Shown in pieces: positions 1-6,862 of a stretch of DNA of 26,159 bases (its first letter is position 1; each line of letters opens with the position of its first letter). The stretch is taken from positions 1 to 26,159 of the forward strand of contig JBKOUJ010000142.1 in the NCBI GenBank assembly GCA_046723355.1, given 5' to 3'. The notes beneath the pieces are model-generated. The model made no database searches. It was not told the DNA's origin and worked only from the letters and a program-made list of their open reading frames with translations. The DNA comes from 13-2-20CM-68-14 sp046723355. Lineage in GTDB: Bacteria > Actinomycetota > Thermoleophilia > Gaiellales > Gaiellaceae. Both the position numbers and the translations under genes were made by a program.

Positions 1-158
1 TGATCATGGTCCTGGCGGACGTCTTCGGGCGCCGTGACCTGTCCGGCTGGGCGAAGGCAGGCTGGACGCTGTTCGTGATCTTCCTGCCGCTGATCGGCGT
101 CCTCACATACATGGTCGCGCGGCCTGCGGCCGATGGCGTCCTGGTGGGACGCGACTGA
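1..158 (+). CDS. PLDc_N-type membrane protein, C-terminal end (partial)
   Basis: The reading frame is open from position 3 to the TGA at 156-158 and the start lies outside the window. The visible 51 residues contain FGRRDLSGWAKAGWTLFVIF followed by a hydrophobic segment ending in MVARP. This is the arrangement of the phospholipase D nuclease N-terminal (PLDc_N) membrane module: a short charged loop with an RDLSGW-like motif, then a transmembrane helix. Many actinobacterial members continue into a SHOCT domain. This one stops about 12 residues after the helix, so it either lacks SHOCT or has lost it. The module is a membrane anchor of unknown role, not a phospholipase by itself. The family call is fairly safe; the function is unknown. 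Confidence 0.7.
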   Translation, partial: IMVLADVFGRRDLSGWAKAGWTLFVIFLPLIGVLTYMVARPAADGVLVGRD

Positions 159-258
159 ACCGAGTAGTCGCGGCGCGGCTCGAGCGCTGAGCGGCGCCGC
201 GACGGGCTTCACCCTCTCGGGACGATGCCGCTCCCCGAGGTCGCCCGAGAATGGGTCC

Positions 259-1350
259 GTGACCCAGGCGGCCACCGCGACGCTGGAGGCGCCGGCCAAG
301 CGCCCGCGCTGGAGGCGCCTGCTCATCGGCGGGCTCCTCGTCGTCGTCATCGGAGCGGCCGCGGACCTCCTCGGCTGGGACATCAAGGGCTGGTTCGACC
401 AGCTCTGGGACACGATGACCGGGATCTCGGCCGGGTACCTCGTGGCCGGGGTCGCACTCAAGACCGTGCAGACGACCCTGACCGCGTTCTCGTGGTACGC
501 GATCCTCCGCTACGCGTATCCGACGACGCGGTTCAAGCTCGTCCTCGCCTGCTACGCCGCGTCGGTCGCGCTGAACGGGATCCTGCCGGCCAACCTCGGG
601 ACGTTCGCGCTGCTGCTGATGTTCACGACGATCATCGCCGGCGCAACCTTCTCCGGCGTGCTCGGCGCCTACGTCGTCCAGAAGATCTTCTTCACGGTCA
701 TCGGTGCATTCACCTACCTCTACCTGTTCCTGAGCGTCGGCGGCTCGTTCGATATCAAGTTCGAATGGGTCCACAAGCACCCGTGGGCGACGGCGATCCT
801 GCTCCTCGGCGGCGCGTTCCTGATTTACCTCCTGATCCGCTCGTTCTGGCCGAAGGTGGTCAAGTGGTGGGACGAGGCGAAGGAAGGCGGCGCCATCCTC
901 GCCGAGCCGAAGAAGTACTTCCTGCGCGTCTTCACGCCCTCGCTGCTCGGCTGGATCGCGAGCCTCGGCGTCATGGCCGTCTTCCTCGCCGCCTACGATA
1001 TCCCCGTCAGCTTCCACACGCTGATGCGGATCTGCGGCGGCAACTCGATCGCGAACGTGACGTCGGCCACGCCCGGCGGGGCCGGCGTCAACCAGGCGTT
1101 CAACGTCGCCTCGCTCAAGGGCGTCACCGACCCAACGACCGCGACCGCCTACTCGGTCAGCCAGCAGCTCGTGACGACGGCCTGGAACATCATCTTGGCG
1201 ATCATCCTGCTCGTCTGGACGTTCGGCTGGAGCGGCGGCAAGGAGCTCGTCCAGACCTCGTACGCGGGCGCCAAGGACAAGGCGGCGGAGCAGAAGGCGG
1301 CCCGCGGGGCGAGGAAAGAGGAAAAGCGGGCCGCCCGAGCGTCCTCGTAG
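259..1350 (+). CDS. Flippase-like membrane protein (lysylphosphatidylglycerol synthase TM / UPF0104 family)
   Basis: With a GTG start at 259 this is a 363-residue polytopic membrane protein with about eight hydrophobic segments. Family-typical pieces are the ALNGILPANLGTFALLLMF stretch, corresponding to the conserved N.ilPa.lG region, and the late ATPGGAGVNQAFNVASL segment, corresponding to the conserved TPGG.G motif. The C-terminus is a basic, alanine-rich tail. Related domains move or help move lipids and polyisoprenoid-linked molecules across the membrane; the substrate here cannot be read. An upstream ATG at 133 would overlap the previous gene by 26 nt and add an arginine-rich, non-conserved leader, so 259 is preferred; its ribosome-binding site is weak. 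The next gene starts 9 nt after this stop, suggesting one transcript. A second member of the family lies at 9748-10824. Confidence 0.8.
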   Translation: MTQAATATLEAPAKRPRWRRLLIGGLLVVVIGAAADLLGWDIKGWFDQLWDTMTGISAGYLVAGVALKTVQTTLTAFSWYAILRYAYPTTRFKLVLACYAASVALNGILPANLGTFALLLMFTTIIAGATFSGVLGAYVVQKIFFTVIGAFTYLYLFLSVGGSFDIKFEWVHKHPWATAILLLGGAFLIYLLIRSFWPKVVKWWDEAKEGGAILAEPKKYFLRVFTPSLLGWIASLGVMAVFLAAYDIPVSFHTLMRICGGNSIANVTSATPGGAGVNQAFNVASLKGVTDPTTATAYSVSQQLVTTAWNIILAIILLVWTFGWSGGKELVQTSYAGAKDKAAEQKAARGARKEEKRAARASS

Positions 1351-1359
1351 AGTTCGCGC

Positions 1360-2031
1360 GTGGGCTGGATCGACGCCGAGCTGGCGCTGACGGCGCTGGC
1401 GGCAATGTTGTCGCCCACGACCTTGACGTTCTCGGTGCTCGTGCTCGTGCTCGGCGACCGGCCACTCCGGACGGGCCTGTGGTTCTACGCCGGAGCACTC
1501 GGGGCGACGCTAGGAATCGGAGTTATCGCCGCGTTCGTGCTGGGAAACGCCGCTGCGGACCACACGCCGAGCACGCCGAAGACGTGGGTCGCGATCTTCG
1601 ATGTGGTGGCGGGCGTGCTTCTGCTCGCGTGGGTGATCGGCAGGCTGCGAAAACCGCCGAACCCGGATCGGATCGCGAGCATGATCGCCCAGATGCAGAA
1701 GGTCGCCTCGTCGCCGACCGTCGCAATCGTCGGGGCGGGCGCCGCTCTCGCCAACCCGGGCGCATTCATCCCGATCGCCCTCAAGAACATCTCGGAGCTC
1801 AACCCGACGGCGAGCCAGTACATCGTGGACTGGGTCTTCTTCTCCGTCGTCTCGCTCCTGCCGCTGGCGGTCGCCCTCGTCCTGCTGCTCGTCGCGCGGG
1901 AATGGGCAGAGCGCCTGCTCGAGGGCGTGCGGGACTGGCTCGAGCGGAACGCGCGGACCATCGCCGCCGTGATCATCGTGCTCCTGGCCGCTTCGCTGAT
2001 CCGCAACGGGATCGCGGGCCTGACGAGCTGA
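1360..2031 (+). CDS. GAP-family (Sap/SfLAP-like) membrane protein
   Basis: This 223-residue protein starts at GTG 1360. It has six hydrophobic segments, and its opening (ELALTALAAMLSPTTLTFSV) matches the start of the GAP family, the 'peptidoglycolipid/sulfolipid addressing protein' group. Members are six-helix proteins distantly related to the LysE superfamily. In mycobacteria they are linked to movement of complex lipids to the cell surface; that is family knowledge. The second half carries an ANPGAFIPIALKNI segment that pairs with the first-half SPTTLTFSVLVLVLGD, as expected for an internally repeated fold. It follows the flippase-like gene after 9 nt and is probably cotranscribed with it, which would pair two lipid-related membrane proteins. 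The actual substrate is unknown. Confidence 0.8.
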   Translation: MGWIDAELALTALAAMLSPTTLTFSVLVLVLGDRPLRTGLWFYAGALGATLGIGVIAAFVLGNAAADHTPSTPKTWVAIFDVVAGVLLLAWVIGRLRKPPNPDRIASMIAQMQKVASSPTVAIVGAGAALANPGAFIPIALKNISELNPTASQYIVDWVFFSVVSLLPLAVALVLLLVAREWAERLLEGVRDWLERNARTIAAVIIVLLAASLIRNGIAGLTS

Positions 2032-2043
2032 GACGGCCGGACG

Positions 2044-2505
2044 TCAGTCGGGCAGCTTCGCTTCGATCGCCGCGAGCCGCTCCTCGATGCGGCGAAGAGT
2101 GGCCTCTCCTCGTTCGGCCCGGGCGGCCCGCGCGGCGTTCGCTTCCTCGGCGGCCTCTGCCTCCTCTGCCGCCACGAAGTACGAGGTGACGGTCGCGATC
2201 AGGAAGGAGATGAACGTGACGCCGACGATGATCACGACGCTTCCGACGGCGCGCCCCCACGCCGTGTGGGGGACGACATCGCCGTACCCGACCGTGCCGA
2301 GCGTCACGATCGCCCACCAGACCCCGGTGCCGAACGTCGGAAAGTCCTTGTGGTCGACGAGCGTCACGACGAACCCAGACAGCGTTCCCAACCCCGCCGT
2401 GGTCAGGAGTAGGAACGGGAAGATGCGGCGGTTGGCGACGGCCCGCTTCGTGCGCTCGTGCCAGCGGAAGGACCGGCGGTCACGGCGCGATTCGCGCGAC
2501 TCCAT
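2044..2505 (-). CDS. Two-TM potassium channel subunit
   Basis: This 153-residue protein has the minimal potassium-channel layout. A basic N-terminus (residues 1-27) precedes a first helix at about 29-50. The pore loop follows, with the selectivity filter T71-V72-G73-Y74-G75-D76, then a second helix at about 85-110. The C-terminal 40 residues (112-150) are rich in A, E and R with heptad-like spacing and probably form a coiled coil that assembles the tetramer. No RCK or cyclic-nucleotide domain is present, so gating is not evident. The gene converges on the GAP-family gene with only 12 nt between stops. A second, larger channel with a TLGYGD filter lies at 4508-5206; the two are not close duplicates. 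Confidence 0.88.
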   Translation of the reverse strand: MESRESRRDRRSFRWHERTKRAVANRRIFPFLLLTTAGLGTLSGFVVTLVDHKDFPTFGTGVWWAIVTLGTVGYGDVVPHTAWGRAVGSVVIIVGVTFISFLIATVTSYFVAAEEAEAAEEANAARAARAERGEATLRRIEERLAAIEAKLPD

Positions 2506-2570
2506 CGACGGGCACGTTGGCAGAGGCGCCGGATGGCCCTCTCGGTAGACCTGCCTGGGAGGATGTAGCC

Positions 2571-3104
2571 ATGACGGACAGCGTCACGGGCGAGGCTTCC
2601 CGTCACCGGGCTGCGCGCCTCGGCCGGGCCGCGATGGGGGAGCGGCTCGGCGGGTTCATCTACGGGACGATCGTCGCGCTCGCCGTCGTGGTCGCCGGGG
2701 CGCGCGGATATCCTCACGGGGCCGGCCACATCGCCGCCCTGGTGGCGGCGACAAGCGTCGCGCTGTGGATCGCGCATGTCTACGCGCACGCGGTTGCGCA
2801 CAGCGTCTCCACCGACGAGCACATCTCGGCGGCGGAAGTGCGGCACCTCGCCAGCCGCGAGGGCTCGATCGTGGAGGCGGCGCTGCCGCCGGTGGCGGCG
2901 CTGCTGCTCGGCGCCGTCGGTCTGATCTCGACCCGGGCGTCGGTCTGGGTCGCCTTCGGCCTCGGCCTGGGCGTGCTCGCCGCCCAGGGGATCACGGTCG
3001 CACGCATCGAGCGCCTCGGGCGGCTGGGGACCCTCGGCGTCGTCGCCGGAAACGTCAGTCTCGGCGTGCTACTGGTCGGACTGAAGCTGGTGGTCAGCCA
3101 CTGA
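2571..3104 (+). CDS. Four-TM membrane protein of unknown function
   Basis: The 177-residue frame starts at ATG 2571, chosen because GGGAGGA at 2557-2563 sits 7 nt upstream; an in-frame ATG at 2517 has no such site. After about 20 polar residues there are roughly four hydrophobic segments, with a polar stretch in the middle (STDEHISAAEVRHLASREGS) that follows a His-rich motif (HVYAHAVAHSV). I recognise the general type as a conserved actinobacterial integral membrane protein but know no function. The His/Asp/Glu-rich cluster between helices two and three could bind metal or protons; that is speculation. Its last 11 nt overlap the end of the convergent MFS gene. Confidence 0.7.
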   Translation: MTDSVTGEASRHRAARLGRAAMGERLGGFIYGTIVALAVVVAGARGYPHGAGHIAALVAATSVALWIAHVYAHAVAHSVSTDEHISAAEVRHLASREGSIVEAALPPVAALLLGAVGLISTRASVWVAFGLGLGVLAAQGITVARIERLGRLGTLGVVAGNVSLGVLLVGLKLVVSH

Positions 3105-4515
3105 CGGGACGACCGGCGTCGGACGGGAGCAGAAGCGCCGCGCCGAGGCCGATCGCCCCGGCCACGGCGAGGGAGACCATCGCCCACGCGTAGGAGGCGC
3201 TCCCGAGCGCGACCGCGGAGACGAGGATCGTGCCGGCGATCGCGGTTCCGAGGGACGACCCCAGGTTCGAGATGCTGCGCGAGAGGCCCGAGATCTCGCC
3301 CTGCTGTTCCTCGGGGAAGCTCGACTGCACGACGTTCACCGACGGCGTCAGCATGATTCCGAGCCCCGCGCCGATCACGAAGAGCCCCGGGACGAAGGCG
3401 AGGACGTTCGACCATGCCCGGACAAAGAAAATCAGGAGCACGATCCCGGCGATCGCGCCGACGAAGCCCGCCACGATCAGCGTCTTCTGAGCCCGCCGCG
3501 TCGCAAAACGCTCTGCCATGAGCGACGTCAGCAGCACCCCCACCGTCGCCGCCGTGAAGACGACCCCGGTCTTGATCGCGCTGTAACCGCGGACTTCTTG
3601 GAGATAGACGGCGACGACGAACGACGTGCCCATGAGCATCAGCCACTGGATGTTCTGGGTGACGAGGGCGAGATCCGAGGTCCGATTTCTGAACAGGCCG
3701 GTCGACAGCAGGACCTCCTTGCCCGCTCGTTCTCTCCTACGGATGTAGAGGAAGAACCAGGTCAGGAACACTGCACCGATCGCCGCAAAGACGGCCGCGA
3801 CGACGTTTTCCGTTCCGATCTGCAGGATGGCGAAGACGAGGCAGAACAAGCCGATGCCGGAGAGGACCGCGCCGACCGTGTCGAACGGGCGATCCGGATC
3901 GGGCGGCAGCGGATCGACTACCCCGCGGCGGCTGAGAAGGACGATTGCAGCGACGACCAGCGCCTGGAACACGAACGCGGCACGCCAACTGATCCCCGTC
4001 GTGATCAGACCGCCGATCAGCGGGCCGGCCGCGGCGCCGATGCCTCCGGCTCCCATGATCGCGCCGAAGGCCTTGGCGCGCGACGTGAGGTCGCTGAAGG
4101 CGAGCGTCGTGAGGATGTAGACGGGAGGTATCAACAACGCCGTCCCCACGCCTTCGAACACGGAGTTGCCAAGGATCAGCACGCCGAGGTTCGGGGAAAC
4201 CGCGCTGAGCACGGCGCCGATCCCGTACAACACGAGTCCCCCGACGAAGCACCGCTTCCGTCCCCAGCGGTCGCTGAGCTTGCTGCCGGGGATCATGAGG
4301 ATCGCCATGATCAGCAGGAAGAGCGTGATCGCCGTCTGAACACCCTTCACCGTCGTGTTCAGGTCCTCGCTGATGTCGTTGATCATCACGTTCATATTCG
4401 AGCCGGCGAAGCTGCAGATGAACTGGGCGAGAGCGAGAGGAAGGAGCAATCTGCGCCGCGACAAACCCGGGCGCTCGGTAGAGATCTCCACCTCGGGGAG
4501 CACGTTCTCAGTCAT
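3094..4515 (-). CDS. MFS transporter, DHA2 (EmrB/QacA-like) family
   Basis: This 473-residue protein has about 14 hydrophobic segments. The DHA2 signatures are visible: the loop 2-3 motif GSKLSDRWGRKR (motif A) and the GAGGIGAAAGPLIGG segment in helix 5 (antiporter motif C). Such proteins export drugs, lipids or metabolites in exchange for protons. The first helix reads FICSFAGSNMNVMINDISED, so the usual acidic residue of the LD.tiVnvAlP motif is replaced by N or M. That could alter coupling. The ATG at 4515 lies inside the end of the upstream channel gene (8-nt ATGACTGA overlap), so translation is probably coupled. It is the last gene of the four-gene - strand operon. Substrate unknown. Confidence 0.88.
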   Translation of the reverse strand: MTENVLPEVEISTERPGLSRRRLLLPLALAQFICSFAGSNMNVMINDISEDLNTTVKGVQTAITLFLLIMAILMIPGSKLSDRWGRKRCFVGGLVLYGIGAVLSAVSPNLGVLILGNSVFEGVGTALLIPPVYILTTLAFSDLTSRAKAFGAIMGAGGIGAAAGPLIGGLITTGISWRAAFVFQALVVAAIVLLSRRGVVDPLPPDPDRPFDTVGAVLSGIGLFCLVFAILQIGTENVVAAVFAAIGAVFLTWFFLYIRRRERAGKEVLLSTGLFRNRTSDLALVTQNIQWLMLMGTSFVVAVYLQEVRGYSAIKTGVVFTAATVGVLLTSLMAERFATRRAQKTLIVAGFVGAIAGIVLLIFFVRAWSNVLAFVPGLFVIGAGLGIMLTPSVNVVQSSFPEEQQGEISGLSRSISNLGSSLGTAIAGTILVSAVALGSASYAWAMVSLAVAGAIGLGAALLLPSDAGRPVSG

Positions 4516-5206
4516 TTCTTGGCTCCTTAGCCGCGCGGGGGCGCATCCGGGAGACGATCACAGCGATAACGGTCACCAGGTACAGCTGCCCGAGCACAGC
4601 CTCGAAGACGGCGAGCATCCGCCCGAGGTTCCCGGTCGGCGTGTAGTCGCCGTAGCCGAGCGTCGCGAGCGTGACAAAGCTGAAGTAGAGGCGGATCGGC
4701 CGCGTGCCATCCGTGCCCTGGGCAAAGAAGTGCCCGGAGCCGAGCCTCGCCGCGACGCCGTAGAAGTACGTGAACATCACGCCGAGGAGGACGTAGACGC
4801 AGATGGCTCCGAGGACGGCCTGCGCGTTCGCCTCACGCTGGTCGGCGACCCCGAGGGCGATCGCCGCGATCGTGGCGAGCGTGAGGGCACCTGAGAGGAT
4901 TCCGGCTGTGGCGGCGAACACCGTGCCGCCGAAGACGACTACTCCGAGCGCTGCCAGAGCCGCCAGGGCAATGAGCGCAAGGCTGGGCGTCGAGTCGGTT
5001 CGGGCTACACCCGCTGTCCATAGCGTCGCTACCAACGTGGTGGTCTGGAGCAGGACGAGGACCGCGTCGGCCCAGTCGCTCGAGCGCGCCGTCGCCATGA
5101 AGACGAAGGTCGCTGCGATAAAGGCAAGCACGATCCCGTAGCTGTGACTCGCGCGGACGCGCTCCACGCGGGAACCGAGATGCCAGGGCTGCACACCTTC
5201 GAGCAC
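4508..5206 (-). CDS. Potassium channel family protein (four TM plus pore)
   Basis: This 232-residue protein starts at GTG 5206, 6 nt after the upstream transporter stop. Hydrophobic segments lie at about 23-40, 46-65, 76-95, 97-120, 130-150 and 195-220. The pore loop contains T182-L183-G184-Y185-G186-D187, the potassium filter, preceded by RLYFSFVTLA. The C-terminus is a short basic tail with no RCK domain. The channel sits between two DHA2 transporter genes and overlaps the downstream one by 8 nt. A role in balancing membrane potential during proton-coupled export is an inference from position only. No clear Shine-Dalgarno sequence precedes the GTG, consistent with coupling to the upstream gene. 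Confidence 0.85.
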   Translation of the reverse strand: MLEGVQPWHLGSRVERVRASHSYGIVLAFIAATFVFMATARSSDWADAVLVLLQTTTLVATLWTAGVARTDSTPSLALIALAALAALGVVVFGGTVFAATAGILSGALTLATIAAIALGVADQREANAQAVLGAICVYVLLGVMFTYFYGVAARLGSGHFFAQGTDGTRPIRLYFSFVTLATLGYGDYTPTGNLGRMLAVFEAVLGQLYLVTVIAVIVSRMRPRAAKEPRND

Positions 5207-5212
5207 GGCCGC

Positions 5213-6862
5213 CTACGCCGGTGTCGGTTCGGGGTCGTGCGCCGCTCCGGGTTGAGTCGACGGGATCCGCTGAGCGTAGAACAGCGCGACGAGCACAAGC
5301 ACCGAGAGGATCGCCAATGCCGACTTCAGACCCTTGATCCGGGCGTCGCGGTATGCGTTGACCGCGTGCTCACTTGTCTGAGAGTCCACGTTCGACTTCT
5401 CGAGCGCGGCCTGGAGATCGGCGTCCGAGACGAAGGGCACTCCTCCCTCCAGCTTGACGGTCGCCTCCGATTTGACCGAGGACGGGATCGACGGGTTTTT
5501 CTGGATGTTCGCGAGGAACGCCGCCGACGTGGCGGCGATCAGAAGCGAGCCGGCGACGGCGGTTCCCAGCGAGGCCCCGAGGTTGGTCGCCGTGTTCTGA
5601 ACGCCCCCGACCTCCGGGGCCTCATCGTCGGGCACCGCCGAAACGGTGACCGCGCCGAGCTGCGACGCGAGGGCACCGATCCCGAGCCCGACGAGGAGCA
5701 TGGGGACGAGCACGATCTCCGGCCCCGCGTCCTTGTCGAGAGCACCGAGCAAGACGACCGTCCCGAGAAGCAGTGCAAGGAGCCCGCTGCGGACGATGAA
5801 GCGCGGCGAGACGTTGGGGAACAGGCGAGGAATCCCGATCGCGGCGATGAGGAGAGTGATCGAGAGGGGTAGCAACCTCGCTCCGGTTGCAAGCGCTGAG
5901 AGGCCGAGGCAGACGGAGAGGTAGAGGGGCACGACGAAGAACAGGCCCGCCTGCGTCAGGTACTGGAAGAAGAACATGATCAGGCCACCGCCGAGCTGGG
6001 GGTTGCGCAGCATCGCCGGCCGAACGAGCGGCTCCTGGCCTTGCGACTCCCTCCGGCCTTCCCAGCGGAAGAAGACCCAGATTACGAACAGGCCGATCAG
6101 GGCGAGCCAGAGCGTGGGCGAAAGCCCGGCCCACGATGGCCCCCCGGCCTTCGGATGGATCCAGCCCCACTCGCTCGAACGAAGGACGCCGAAGACCAGC
6201 AGCCCGAGACCGACAGCGGAGAGCGCGGCCCCCACCAGGTCGAGCCGCGGGCGCGTTTCGGGAGGCGCATCCGAGATGCGGCGGGCAAGGACGAGGATCA
6301 CGATCACGATCACGACCTCGCCCGCGAAGACCCACCGCCAGGAGAAGTAGGTCGTGCAGAAGCCCCCCACGAGCGGCCCGACGGCAACGGCGATCGCTCC
6401 CGCAGCCGCGACGAGGCCGTAGGCGGCGGGACGCCTCGCGACCGGGAAGTTCCCGGCGACCAGCGCCACGATCGAGGGGAGGATCAGGACGGCGCCGACG
6501 CCCTCGAGGAACGACCAGCCGAACAGGAGCACCGGCAGGCTCGGCGACAGGGCGGTCGTCAGCGACCCGCATCCGTAGATGACGCAGCCGATCGCGAAGG
6601 CGCGCTTGCGGCCGATCATCGCGCCGATCTTGGCGCCGGTGATCATCAGCGCCGCCATCACCAGGGTGTACGCGGTGATCGCGCCCTGGATCCCTGTCAC
6701 GGTCGTGTCGACATCCTTGGCGACCGTCGCGATCGAGACGTTCATCACGGAGGTGTCGAGCGTCATCAGGAACTGTCCCGCGGCCAACGTCAGCAGGACG
6801 AGCGTCGCTCCGCTCGTGCGCTCCGAGGGGGCAGCGCCGGCGGTGACGGCGGGTTCGGTCAC
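5213..6862 (-). CDS. MFS transporter, DHA2 (EmrB/QacA-like) family with long C-terminal external loop
   Basis: This 549-residue protein starts at GTG 6862 and overlaps the upstream gene by 4 nt (GTGA). It has 14 predicted helices. The first helix carries LDTSVMNVSIATVAKDV, the canonical DHA2 motif D1, and loop 2-3 carries GAKIGAMIGRKRAF (motif A). Between the last two helices is a roughly 60-residue polar insert (about 455-515) rich in K, S and E, likely extracytoplasmic. That makes it longer than the 473-residue relative at 3094-4515. Family members are proton-driven exporters; the cargo is unknown. The two transporters differ clearly in sequence, so this is not a recent duplication. Confidence 0.88.
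   Translation of the reverse strand: MTEPAVTAGAAPSERTSGATLVLLTLAAGQFLMTLDTSVMNVSIATVAKDVDTTVTGIQGAITAYTLVMAALMITGAKIGAMIGRKRAFAIGCVIYGCGSLTTALSPSLPVLLFGWSFLEGVGAVLILPSIVALVAGNFPVARRPAAYGLVAAAGAIAVAVGPLVGGFCTTYFSWRWVFAGEVVIVIVILVLARRISDAPPETRPRLDLVGAALSAVGLGLLVFGVLRSSEWGWIHPKAGGPSWAGLSPTLWLALIGLFVIWVFFRWEGRRESQGQEPLVRPAMLRNPQLGGGLIMFFFQYLTQAGLFFVVPLYLSVCLGLSALATGARLLPLSITLLIAAIGIPRLFPNVSPRFIVRSGLLALLLGTVVLLGALDKDAGPEIVLVPMLLVGLGIGALASQLGAVTVSAVPDDEAPEVGGVQNTATNLGASLGTAVAGSLLIAATSAAFLANIQKNPSIPSSVKSEATVKLEGGVPFVSDADLQAALEKSNVDSQTSEHAVNAYRDARIKGLKSALAILSVLVLVALFYAQRIPSTQPGAAHDPEPTPA

Noticed and set aside
133..258. Extension of the first flippase-like protein to ATG 133
   Set aside because: It would overlap the previous gene and add an Arg/Ser/Gly-rich leader unlike the family; GTG 259 gives a normal N-terminus.
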